From positions 1 to 16,840 of the forward strand of contig DAIQRD010000048.1 of NCBI GenBank assembly GCA_036786445.1: a stretch of DNA of 16,840 bases, given 5' to 3'. Below the pieces are notes generated by a model. That model saw only the letters and a list, made by a program, of their open reading frames with translations, made no database searches and had not been told where the DNA came from. Shown piece by piece: positions 1 to 6,563 of the stretch (the first letter of the stretch is position 1; the number at the start of each line of letters is the position of its first letter). Both the position numbers and the translations under genes were made by a program. Origin of the DNA: JAAZMF01 sp036786445 (GTDB taxonomy: Bacteria > Bacillota > Limnochordia > DTU087).

Positions 1-441
1 GATGATTGACAACCCTGCCGCAGCAAGATCTCGACCTAACCGATGGGCCCAACCTAGACCCCGGGGACTTGCCCGCCGACGTCCCACAATGGCTACCACC
101 GGTGCATCGAGGCAGGTAAGATCGCCCTGGCAATACAAAACCGGTGGCGGATCAGCGATCTGCTGTAACCGCCATGGGTAGTCCTCATCTAACCAAGTGA
201 TCAATTGCATTGCCCCTTGTGCATTGAGCCGCTCCCAATCCCGGGTTATCTCCATGCCGGATCGTCCCATTACTATTGCTTCAGCTCGAGCCAAGCTCAT
301 GCCAGTGGCCTGCTGCAGCTCTGTTGCAGTAGCCTCGAAAGCCGCTGCTTCACTGCCGAGAGCCTTCACCAAGCGCTTTATGGTGATACTCCCCAAATGC
401 GGCAAGAGACTCAAACCCCAAACATACATCCGTGCTGACAT
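1..441 (-). CDS. dprA: DprA/Smf DNA-processing protein, N-terminal 147 residues (runs off the window)
   Basis: DprA loads RecA onto incoming single-stranded DNA in the cytoplasm during natural transformation. The visible 147 codons start at an ATG behind a GGGAGGGGAG-type ribosome binding site. Residues 1-60 are a helical segment resembling the DprA N-terminal helix-hairpin region. Then come the family signatures DEDYPWRLQQIADPPPVLY (about 85-103) and VVAIVGRRRASPRGLG (115-130), the latter being the first strand and glycine turn of the Rossmann-like fold. The usual family form is VGSR or VGTR; here it is VGRR. The rest of the Rossmann domain and any C-terminal domain lie beyond position 1, so integrity cannot be judged. 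It starts 32 bases after the zinc-ribbon gene and follows comM, so the three are probably co-transcribed. Confidence 0.93.
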   Translation of the reverse strand, partial: MSARMYVWGLSLLPHLGSITIKRLVKALGSEAAAFEATATELQQATGMSLARAEAIVMGRSGMEITRDWERLNAQGAMQLITWLDEDYPWRLQQIADPPPVLYCQGDLTCLDAPVVAIVGRRRASPRGLGWAHRLGRDLAAAGLSII

Positions 442-473
442 GTAAACTCCCCTCCCGCTTATGCAAAGCCCTT

Positions 474-719
474 CTAGTCGGGATGCCGATCATCATCTAG
501 TCTGTGTTCCAGACTCCCCAAGATCTGCCGCAGCTCCTCCTCCCAGTGCAGTTGATACAAATACAGTTCATCATTTTGCACCAAGGAACCGGTACTGCAG
601 TTACTACACAGTAAAGCAAAAGTCTCGCCTTTTTGCCCTTTGATCACATGGGGAGTATCGGCCTGACAGGTAGGGCAGCTATATATCTTGGTCTTCCCCA
701 CACTCTGCTCACGTTCCAA
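474..719 (-). CDS. small zinc-ribbon protein of unknown function (81 aa)
   Basis: I do not recognise this gene. From a TTG start preceded by GGGAGG at 7 bases it encodes 81 residues. Residues 12-41 form a zinc ribbon: CPTC at 15-18 and CSNC at 38-41, with about 19 residues between the pairs. The remainder (50-81) is acidic, probably helical (WEEELRQILGSLEHRLDDD), and ends in a charged tail. No membrane segment or signal peptide is seen. The frame stays open upstream to a GTG at 857 (127 residues), but that extension is rich in W, R and S, overlaps two hairpins and lacks a good ribosome binding site, so I prefer the TTG. Its place between comM and dprA suggests co-expression with competence genes; any role in DNA handling is inference. 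The CDS is likely real, with an uncertain start. Confidence 0.7.
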   Translation of the reverse strand: MEREQSVGKTKIYSCPTCQADTPHVIKGQKGETFALLCSNCSTGSLVQNDELYLYQLHWEEELRQILGSLEHRLDDDRHPD

Positions 720-780
720 GGGTTGTCCTCCCTTTCGCCAGGTTCTAACTGGCTGGACTGATCGCTTCCATACACCACCT

Positions 781-850
781 GCTTTAGCATGGCTAAAAGC
801 TAGGCTTGATATCCGAAGCAGCTGGTACCAAGCACCCCTGGAGCTTGGTA
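781..850 (-). repeat. two adjacent hairpins in the comM / zinc-ribbon gap
   Basis: The 144-base gap 720-863 holds two inverted repeats. One is a perfect 8-base stem (TACCAAGC at 826-833 and GCTTGGTA at 843-850) with a 9-base loop, starting 13 bases after the comM stop. The second (GCTTTAGC at 781-788 and GCTAAAAGC at 792-800) has a 3-base loop and one bulged base. Neither is followed by a T-run on the minus strand, so they do not look like intrinsic terminators. RNA processing or stability elements are possible; function is unknown. Confidence 0.45.
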
Positions 851-863
851 GGCGCACCGCAGA

Positions 864-2336
864 TCAAAGGGATAGTCGGTAGGTCAAGGCCTCAGCCACA
901 TGATCTTGGTAGATCTCCCCAGATTCATCTAGCAAGGCAATGGTCCTAGCCACCCGTACAGCTTTCGATACAGAGCGAGCCGAAAGCTGGAAGCGCTCTA
1001 TGGCTCTTTCCAACATAGTCCGTGCTGTTTGGGTCATCTCACTGTTATCAGTGGCCCAACTGGTAGATGGCCGTTTGCCTTGGTTTCTCTGCCATACTCG
1101 AACAACTCGCTCCCTAACTAAAGAAGAGGATTCTCCGGGCTCCCGATAGTCGTCTCTTTTTAGGGCTCCCATCCAGACCTGGAGTTCGACTCGATCCAGC
1201 AAAGGCCCAGACAGACGCCGCCTATAGGCAGCAAACTGCTGGGCACTACAAGTACAATCTTTGGTGCTAGAACCCAAAAAACCACAAGGACAGGGATTAG
1301 CTGCCATGATTAGCTGACACCGGGATGGATAGGCGACACTATAGCCATGGCGAACCAATGAGACAACACCATCCTCCAAAGGCTGTCTCAACACATCCAG
1401 GACTGAACGGCGAAACTCCCCTGCTTCATCCAGGAACAGCACACCATGGTGAGCTAGAGTCACCTCACCGGGACGTGGCCATACTCCACCTCCGATTATG
1501 CCAGCCTGGGTAGAAGAGTGGTGCGGACTACGAAAAGGCCGATTTAGTGTAAACCTCAGCGGAGCAAGCCCTCCTTCCGCCACAGAGTAGATTCGAGCCA
1601 CCTCTATGGCTTCGTCAGGAGAAAGGGGTGGTAGAATCCCCGGCAGGCAGCGGGCAAGGAGAGTCTTTCCACACCCTGGTGGTCCCAGCAAAAGCAGATT
1701 ATGCCCTCCAGCCGCAGCTATTTCTAGGGCCCTTCTTGCCGCTATCTGCCCCCGTACCTCCACGAGATCGGCCCCATCCGAAGGTCCTGCTCTAAATTGC
1801 ACCGGACTGGGTTTCAAAGCCTCACGTCTGCCCTCAAGTACTGCGACAGCGTCTTCCAGGCTGCCGATGATTGCTGTGGACAAACCAGGCACTAAGCTAG
1901 CTTCCTTCCCATTATCCGCGGGTACTAGAGCCTTGGGTATTCCCCCTGCCGCAGCGGCCATGGCCATTGGTAGTACTCCGGCCACGCCCCGGACACTTCC
2001 ATCTAAAGATAATTCTCCCAAGACCAACACGTCTTTGAGCTTCTCTGACGGCAACACGCCACTGGCAGCCAAGATTCCTAAGGCTATGGCTAGATCGAAG
2101 GCAGATCCAGCTTTCCTTAGGTCACCGGGGGCCAAATTCACGGTCAAACGCTGCAAAGGAAAACTAAAACCAGAGTTCTTCAGAGCCGCCCTAACCCGTT
2201 GACGGCTTTCCCTAACTGCCACATCGGGCAACCCCACAATCTCAAATCCCGGCAAGCCCCGGGATAGATCAACTTCCACATCCACCAAGAAACCGTCTAT
2301 TCCCAAGACTGTAGCAGCCTTCACTACAGCAATCAT
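864..2336 (-). CDS. comM: ComM/YifB family AAA+ ATPase (magnesium-chelatase-like)
   Basis: This is a cytoplasmic AAA+ protein; the proteobacterial ComM homologue is a hexameric helicase that promotes branch migration during integration of transforming DNA. With the ATG at 2336 it has 490 residues, close to the family's usual length of about 500. The N-terminal Lon-protease-like domain carries LGIDGFLVDVEVDLSRGLPG (11-30). The AAA+ core has Walker A GPPGCGKT (218-225) and Walker B LFLDEAGEF (300-308). A conserved cysteine-rich stretch NPCPCGFLG...CTC (347-363) and LSGPLLDR (375-382) follow. A GTG at 2348 would add four residues but abuts the ribosome binding site; the ATG has AAGGGTGA at proper distance and fits the family start. 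A sigma-H-like promoter precedes it, and the zinc-ribbon gene and dprA follow. Confidence 0.95.
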   Translation of the reverse strand: MIAVVKAATVLGIDGFLVDVEVDLSRGLPGFEIVGLPDVAVRESRQRVRAALKNSGFSFPLQRLTVNLAPGDLRKAGSAFDLAIALGILAASGVLPSEKLKDVLVLGELSLDGSVRGVAGVLPMAMAAAAGGIPKALVPADNGKEASLVPGLSTAIIGSLEDAVAVLEGRREALKPSPVQFRAGPSDGADLVEVRGQIAARRALEIAAAGGHNLLLLGPPGCGKTLLARCLPGILPPLSPDEAIEVARIYSVAEGGLAPLRFTLNRPFRSPHHSSTQAGIIGGGVWPRPGEVTLAHHGVLFLDEAGEFRRSVLDVLRQPLEDGVVSLVRHGYSVAYPSRCQLIMAANPCPCGFLGSSTKDCTCSAQQFAAYRRRLSGPLLDRVELQVWMGALKRDDYREPGESSSLVRERVVRVWQRNQGKRPSTSWATDNSEMTQTARTMLERAIERFQLSARSVSKAVRVARTIALLDESGEIYQDHVAEALTYRLSL

Positions 2337-2403
2337 AGAAAAAGTCACCCTTCTTTAATCCTACCTCTTCGGATCAAAGGCTTGGTGACATCTGGTATGT
2401 ACT

Positions 2404-2432
2404 GTATTCTCGCTAATTCAACCTATTCCTGC
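2404..2432 (-). promoter_or_regulatory. candidate sigma-H-type promoter for the comM operon
   Basis: On the minus strand a -35-like GCAGGAATA (2432-2424) is followed by an 11-base spacer and a -10-like CGAGAATAC (2412-2404). The known SigH consensus is RNAGGAWWW, 11-12 bases, RNNGAATWW. The -35 matches at all positions; the -10 keeps GAAT but has C for the first purine and C at the last position. Start of transcription would fall near 2397, about 60 bases before the comM ATG. This is pattern matching only; I see no convincing sigma-A promoter in the gap 2337-2494. Confidence 0.5.
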
Positions 2433-2494
2433 CACAAATAGCAGGCTTAGCCACAGCCCGACAAGCCACTTCGGGAAGCAGATATCTCGAAAAG

Positions 2495-2857
2495 CTAGCA
2501 ACCAGAGAAAGCTCCTTCGATATGTCGAATGGAGTGATTACCGGAGCCCGTGCTAGAAATGGCAATCACGTCGAATCGGCACAGGCTTTCCGATTGCCGG
2601 TTCGACCATAAGAAATGCTGAGCTACTCGCCGAATGCGCTGTTGTTTCCGTAGATCAACTGCTTCTTGAGGCAACCCAAATCGAGCGCTCCTCCGCCCTT
2701 TCACTTCGATAAAGACAATGTTTTCGCCATCTCGAGCAACTAGGTCAATCTCTCCTTGGCGACAGCGGTACTGTCGAGCTATGATCTGGTAACCTTGTTG
2801 TTCCAGATAAGCGGCAGCCAACTCCTCGTACCAATTGCCCATTTGCCTCGAGTTCAT
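2495..2857 (-). CDS. yraN: YraN family protein (UPF0102), predicted nuclease-like fold
   Basis: This is a 120-residue protein of the UPF0102/YraN family, whose members share a restriction-endonuclease-like fold and have no firmly assigned role. Recognisable family blocks in order are GNWYEELAAAYLEQQGYQII (7-26), YRCRQGEIDLVARD (30-43) with the GEIDLV signature, IVFIEVKGRRSARFG (47-61) with the E-x-K catalytic-type motif, KQQRIRRVAQHFL (71-83), and the closing RFDVIAI and IRHIEGAF. No residue of the expected acidic/lysine site is missing. The only in-frame start is the ATG at 2857, since an in-frame TGA lies 21 bases upstream. The Shine-Dalgarno GAGGAGGTG is 13 bases away, unusually far, and serves a tiny upstream frame instead. 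The gene is commonly found near rnhB in Bacillota, as here. Confidence 0.93.
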   Translation of the reverse strand: MNSRQMGNWYEELAAAYLEQQGYQIIARQYRCRQGEIDLVARDGENIVFIEVKGRRSARFGLPQEAVDLRKQQRIRRVAQHFLWSNRQSESLCRFDVIAISSTGSGNHSIRHIEGAFSGC

Positions 2858-2865
2858 CCCACCAT
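2854..2865 (-). other. three-codon open frame (M-V-G-stop) overlapping the yraN start
   Basis: Behind GAGGAGGTG (2878-2870) the first ATG, at 2865, opens a frame of ATG GTG GGA TGA. Its stop overlaps the yraN ATG as ATGA (2857-2854). The Shine-Dalgarno distance suits this micro-frame better than yraN, so ribosomes may start here and re-initiate on yraN. Translation is not proven and the arrangement could be chance. Confidence 0.35.
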
Positions 2866-2895
2866 GGCCACCTCCTCAATGCTCTGGCACCGAGA

Positions 2896-3957
2896 TCAGA
2901 CGATGCGTACAATGTGCTTATCTGGATACTGCATCAAATCGATCTCTCGATATTCTTCAGCTGACGGCTCCGTGTCATCTGACTCTATCTCCACAACTAG
3001 CCTTCTAGATTCGCGGTTATCAACAACTAAGCCCACTTCACCGGTTCCTAGCTCCACCCTACACCCCGGCGGATATGGAACCACAGAGGTCATGAAAGCA
3101 TCGACCACCTCAGGATCGAACTGCCGAGATCGCAATCCGTCAATTACCTGCAAAGCTGTACAGGGAGTGACTCCCCTGCGATACACCCGATCAGAAGTCA
3201 TGGCATCATAGGTATCTGCTACCGCCACGATCCTGGCGAACATATGGATGCCACCATCTTCCAACCCTCGGGGATAGCCACTTCCGTTAAGCCGTTCATG
3301 GTGCTGATACGCTACATGGGCAACCCGGGCAGGAAGCTCCGTAGCCGCCCGAAGTACATCGAACCCGTGGCGGGTGTGTCGCTTCATCTCATCCCATTCC
3401 AGGGCATTAAGTCTCGTTGCTTTCAGTAGAATTGCATCAGGCGTCTTGATTTTGCCGACATCATGCAATATGGCCCCCATGGCTAGTTCCCGCAACTTCA
3501 GCTGATCAAATTCCAAGGCCATACCTACCATTAGGGAAAGCATGCAGACATTGACCGAATGACCGAAGGTATAATCATCATGGCGACGGATATCTGTTAG
3601 ATGGACTGCAACATCTCGATTAAGGGTCATTTCGTCTATCATGGAATTCACTACATCGCTAATCGGTTCAAGGTGGAGTGTGCCACCGAACTTCACTGAG
3701 GTGAAGCTTTCCTGCAAAACCCCAATGGCCCGGTATCTTGTAGTCTCCGAGATGGCCTCCGTTAAGTCAGACGCTGCTAGAGGGTCCCCTATGTAGACAG
3801 CAGGAAAACCCAGCGCTCGAAGACGATGTATGTATACATCTTTAAGGATGACCCCGGCACTCAGTAAGACTTGACCTTCGGCACTGTATACTGCCCGGGC
3901 TAGCTGCATACCAGGCTTGAGGGCTTCAACCCGTACGATTTGCACGGCTGGAATCAT
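2896..3957 (-). CDS. HD-GYP domain protein, predicted cyclic-di-GMP phosphodiesterase
   Basis: The 353-residue protein probably hydrolyses cyclic di-GMP in the cytoplasm. The N-terminal 60 residues (VRVEALKPGMQLARAVYS...GVILKD) match the small domain often found before stand-alone HD-GYP modules. The catalytic domain spans about 110-295 and has H134 in GHSVNV, HDVGK (165-169), H194 and H197, HHERLNGSGYP (219-229) and VADTYDAMTSDR (246-257), so all signature residues are present. A C-terminal stretch from YPPGCRVELGTGEVGLVVDN (295-314) is a beta-rich tail seen in this subclass. No membrane segments are seen, so the input signal is unknown. The ATG at 3957 overlaps the end of rnhB by 32 bases and touches its ribosome binding site; a GTG at 3942, better spaced from AAGGGGATGAT, is an equally plausible start. 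Confidence 0.92.
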   Translation of the reverse strand: MIPAVQIVRVEALKPGMQLARAVYSAEGQVLLSAGVILKDVYIHRLRALGFPAVYIGDPLAASDLTEAISETTRYRAIGVLQESFTSVKFGGTLHLEPISDVVNSMIDEMTLNRDVAVHLTDIRRHDDYTFGHSVNVCMLSLMVGMALEFDQLKLRELAMGAILHDVGKIKTPDAILLKATRLNALEWDEMKRHTRHGFDVLRAATELPARVAHVAYQHHERLNGSGYPRGLEDGGIHMFARIVAVADTYDAMTSDRVYRRGVTPCTALQVIDGLRSRQFDPEVVDAFMTSVVPYPPGCRVELGTGEVGLVVDNRESRRLVVEIESDDTEPSAEEYREIDLMQYPDKHIVRIV

Positions 3958-4600
3958 CCCCTTCCAAATCTAAGCTACACTGCCCTGCAAGCCGCACAGG
4001 TGCAAAAGAATACCGATGGATAGGACACGGACCATATGTTTCCAGTGCCTGCAAATGCTGGGCTGTGGGGTAGCCTTTATGAGCCGCAAAACCATAGTGC
4101 GGATACCGGTGGTCCATTTCCACCAACAGCCGATCCCGGGTCACTTTGGCTATGATGGAAGCTGCTGCCACACAGTCAACTCTAGCATCCCCCGAAACGA
4201 CGGCTCTCTGGGGTAAAGGCAATTGTGTGATGATGAATTTGCCATCCACCAGGCAGAAATCCGCCATGGGATCCAGCGCTAGCACTGCTTGGCACATAGC
4301 CTCCAGAGTGGCGTTATGGATATTCATCTTGTCGATCTGCTGGGGCCCCACGACTCCAACCCCAATGGCCACAGCCATCCTATGGATTTCCTCATAGAGT
4401 TTAGCTCGCCGAATTCCACTGACGCGTTTGGAATCAGGGATGTCTAGGGAGGGCAGACCAAGCGGGAGAATAACAGCAGCAGCTACGACGGGGCCGGCCA
4501 ACGGACCTCGGCCAGCTTCGTCAATGCCAGCTATCTGATGGTAGCCCCTTCGATATAACACGTGTCTGAATCGATAGAGACGCTGCGTTGAAGTTAACAT
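3926..4600 (-). CDS. rnhB: ribonuclease HII
   Basis: RNase HII removes RNA from RNA-DNA hybrids and nicks at single ribonucleotides left in DNA. With the ATG at 4600 it has 224 residues. The diagnostic GIDEAGRGPLAGPVVAAAVI lies at 25-44, with active-site D27 and E28; D119 sits in LVDGKF and D138 in VSGDARVD, completing the four acidic residues. AAASIIAKVTRDR (145-157) and the HxGYPTxxH-type segment near 174-182 are also typical. A TTG at 4624 would add eight residues, but the ATG has GGGTGAT just upstream and agrees with the family. The last 14 residues (DLEGDDSSRANRTG) are not family-like and overlap the start of the HD-GYP gene, suggesting translational coupling. Confidence 0.96.
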   Translation of the reverse strand: MLTSTQRLYRFRHVLYRRGYHQIAGIDEAGRGPLAGPVVAAAVILPLGLPSLDIPDSKRVSGIRRAKLYEEIHRMAVAIGVGVVGPQQIDKMNIHNATLEAMCQAVLALDPMADFCLVDGKFIITQLPLPQRAVVSGDARVDCVAAASIIAKVTRDRLLVEMDHRYPHYGFAAHKGYPTAQHLQALETYGPCPIHRYSFAPVRLAGQCSLDLEGDDSSRANRTG

Positions 4601-4665
4601 TGTATCACCCGAATGTATAGACAATTACTTCATCTACTTCGGGTGGATTCTACAGATCCCTGCTA

Positions 4666-4678
4666 AATTTGGCAAATT
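4666..4678. repeat. 13-base perfect palindrome between rbgA and rnhB
   Basis: AATTTG and CAAATT flank one central base, immediately after the rbgA stop codon in the 79-base gap 4601-4679. It is too AT-rich for a stable terminator and has no T-run. It may be a protein-binding site or chance; the gap holds nothing else I can name. Confidence 0.3.
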
Positions 4679-4679
4679 C

Positions 4680-5549
4680 CTACTCGCTTCCGGAAAGAAC
4701 TGGTGGTTTCTCCAATGTAAAGGGACCGAGTACACCCTGGCGAAATTCCCGCAGCAGCAGGGCAGCAGCCTTCTCCTCATCCACCCTAGCCCCTGTCAGC
4801 AAAAACCCCCGTTGCTTGCCAATGGCCTGTAAGATGGGCATGCCTTGCTCAAGATGGCTATCCACACCATATCGTGCCGGTAAAGTCTGGGGATTAATCT
4901 TCACGATATGTTCAGCCAGTACTGCACTGACCTCAATGTAGTCAAAAACATCATCACTGATAGCTCCAGTTACAGCCAACTTGAAGCCAGTGGCTGGATC
5001 ATCGAATTTGGGCCACAAGACTCCCGGCACATCCAGCAGCTGCATGAAAGCACCAGCCCGCACCCACTGCTTCCCCCGGGTCACCCCGGGTTTGGCCCCA
5101 GTCCTCACCACATTTCGCTTAGCTAATCGATTGATCAAAGTGGATTTACCCACATTGGGTACACCCACGACTACCCCCCTCAAGCCCGGATCCTGCCTGC
5201 CCCGTTCCCGCAGTCGCTCCCGATTAACTCCATGCAGGGACTTGATTATCCGTTCCAATTCCGCCAGACCCCGACCACCCCGCAGGTCCACCGCCACCGT
5301 CGCAAGACCCGCACCCCTTAGAGTCTTAACCCAAGCTTCTGTCAACTCTCGTTCCGCCAAATCTGCCTTGGCCAAGACGGTGATCACCGGCTTGTTAGCT
5401 ACAAGGTTGGCTAGGTCAACGTTGTGGCTGCTCACAGGTATGCGGGCATCTCGTATCTCCAGTACAATATCGACAACTGCCAAGGCCTGCCTAAGTTCTC
5501 TTTTGGTCCGTGCCATGTGACCTGGATACCACTGGATATTGGCTTGCAT
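4680..5549 (-). CDS. rbgA: RbgA/YlqF, circularly permuted GTPase for 50S ribosome assembly
   Basis: RbgA is a cytoplasmic GTPase needed for late maturation of the large ribosomal subunit in Bacillota. The 289 residues start with the family hallmark QWYPGHMARTKRELR (6-20). The GTPase motifs are in permuted order: G4 at 60-63, then G1 GVPNVGKST (129-137), G2 around PGVTRG (154-159) and G3 DVPG (173-176). G4 reads AKAD rather than the usual NKAD, and G3 reads DVPG rather than DTPG. The C-terminal helical domain (about 190-289) is complete. The ATG has AAAGGA 10 bases upstream. It lies 30 bases after lepB and ahead of rnhB, the normal rbgA-rnhB pairing. Confidence 0.95.
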   Translation of the reverse strand: MQANIQWYPGHMARTKRELRQALAVVDIVLEIRDARIPVSSHNVDLANLVANKPVITVLAKADLAERELTEAWVKTLRGAGLATVAVDLRGGRGLAELERIIKSLHGVNRERLRERGRQDPGLRGVVVGVPNVGKSTLINRLAKRNVVRTGAKPGVTRGKQWVRAGAFMQLLDVPGVLWPKFDDPATGFKLAVTGAISDDVFDYIEVSAVLAEHIVKINPQTLPARYGVDSHLEQGMPILQAIGKQRGFLLTGARVDEEKAAALLLREFRQGVLGPFTLEKPPVLSGSE

Positions 5550-5579
5550 CTACCCACATTCCTTTCGCAACATCCTAAC

Positions 5580-6110
5580 TTATCGGGAAAACGAGTCCGG
5601 CACTGGAAGAAAGCCTAAAGCTCCCACCGGCCAGTAGCTAATCACAGCCCGACCCATAAGTAGGTCTCGGGCCACAAATCCCACATCGGGAAACCGGCTA
5701 TCGTCGCTGTTGTTGCGGTTATCTCCCATGACGAATGGCACCTTGCGTGGCCCCCAATCGCCGTAAGTGGGGCCATAGATATAGGCTTCCTCCAAGGGCC
5801 TGCCATTGACATAGACCACAGTGTCCCTGATCATTATCTCATCCCCAGGTATACCCACTATTCTCTTGATAAACTTGCGCCGAGGATCGGCAGGATAGCG
5901 GAAAACCACAATTTCACCAGGAGCTGGCGGGCGAAATCGGTAGGTCAGCTTATCGACTAGGAGTCGTTGCCCATGATGCAACGTTGGCTCCATAGAGCGG
6001 CCCTGCACTACGAAGGACTGAGCGATAAAGGTAATAATGAATAAAGCCAGGACTATTGCTATCACAAAAGCTTCCAGATATTCCCGCAGCTCCGACTTCT
6101 CTCCAACCAT
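5580..6110 (-). CDS. lepB: type I signal peptidase
   Basis: The protein cleaves signal peptides from exported proteins on the outer face of the cytoplasmic membrane. The 176-residue length matches the short single-anchor forms of Bacillota. A membrane segment covers about 13-34 (FVIAIVLALFIITFIAQSFV). The nucleophile is S39 in GRSMEPTL and the general base is K82 in KRIVGIPGD (82-90). Box E, MGDNRNNSDDSR, lies at 128-139. The ATG at 6110 has AAGGGAGAG six bases upstream. It follows rplS across an intrinsic terminator with only about 30 bases left for a promoter, so expression probably depends on read-through. Placement beside ffh and ftsY fits a shared theme of protein export. Confidence 0.96.
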   Translation of the reverse strand: MVGEKSELREYLEAFVIAIVLALFIITFIAQSFVVQGRSMEPTLHHGQRLLVDKLTYRFRPPAPGEIVVFRYPADPRRKFIKRIVGIPGDEIMIRDTVVYVNGRPLEEAYIYGPTYGDWGPRKVPFVMGDNRNNSDDSRFPDVGFVARDLLMGRAVISYWPVGALGFLPVPDSFSR

Positions 6111-6142
6111 CTCAGACTCTCCCTTCAGCTACGAAGCAGCAT

Positions 6143-6168
6143 AAAAAAGGGACTGAAATAGTCCCTTT
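6143..6168 (-). terminator. intrinsic terminator after rplS
   Basis: On the minus strand AAAGGGACT, loop ATTTC and AGTCCCTTT form a perfect 9-base stem (6168-6160 and 6154-6146) running into a T-run that ends at 6143. It starts 19 bases after the rplS stop and ends 32 bases before the lepB ATG. It should end or reduce transcription of the ffh-rplS run before lepB. Confidence 0.9.
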
Positions 6169-6187
6169 CTGACTTCAACCATACCAA

Positions 6188-6535
6188 CTACCACGTCCGG
6201 CGCTCTCTGATGCGGGCTGCCCTACCTACACGCTGGCGCAGATAATATAGCTTAGCGCGGCGCACCTTACCTCGCCGAATCACTTCAATATTCGCAACTC
6301 GGGGGGAATGCAGGGGGAATTTTCTCTCCACACCCACGCCTTGGGTCACCTTCCTGACAGTAAAGGTCTCCCGTACCCCACCACCGGAGCGGGCGATGAC
6401 TACCCCTTCAAAGATCTGTATGCGTTCCCGTTCGGCCTCCACAACCCTAACATGGACCCGTACGGTATCTCCTGGTCTGAAATCAGGGATGTCCTTTTTT
6501 AGCTGTTCATTCTCTATCAACTGCAGAATATCCAT
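6188..6535 (-). CDS. rplS: 50S ribosomal protein L19
   Basis: L19 binds 23S rRNA and helps form intersubunit bridges. From the ATG at 6535 it has 115 residues beginning MDILQLIENEQLKKDIPDFR, the typical family start, followed by PGDTVRVHVRVVE, RIQIFEGVVIARSGGG, FTVRKVTQGVGVER, HSPRVANIEVIRRGKVRRAK and a basic end. An upstream start at 6556 would add seven residues that overlap the AAGGGAGG ribosome binding site, so it was rejected. It lies 28 bases after trmD and is followed by a strong terminator. There is no room for an L19 leader element. Confidence 0.97.
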   Translation of the reverse strand: MDILQLIENEQLKKDIPDFRPGDTVRVHVRVVEAERERIQIFEGVVIARSGGGVRETFTVRKVTQGVGVERKFPLHSPRVANIEVIRRGKVRRAKLYYLRQRVGRAARIRERRTW

Positions 6536-6563
6536 GGCTTTCTGCCTCCCTTCCATACCTGTC

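Noticed and set aside
720..857. Longer version of the zinc-ribbon protein starting at GTG 857
   Set aside because: The extra 46 residues are W/R/S-rich, contain no motif, cross two hairpins and lack a ribosome binding site, while the TTG at 719 has GGGAGG at good distance.
1606..2202. Long plus-strand open frame opposite comM (198 codons)
   Set aside because: It is antisense to a clear comM gene, rich in A, S, P and R, and has no recognisable motif; it is a codon-bias shadow. The same holds for the plus-strand frame 4981-5520 opposite rbgA and other plus-strand frames.
4675..4683. GTAGGAATT upstream of rnhB as a sigma-H -35 box
   Set aside because: The box fits, but no GAAT-type -10 lies 11-12 bases downstream; the nearest GAAT is more than 20 bases away.
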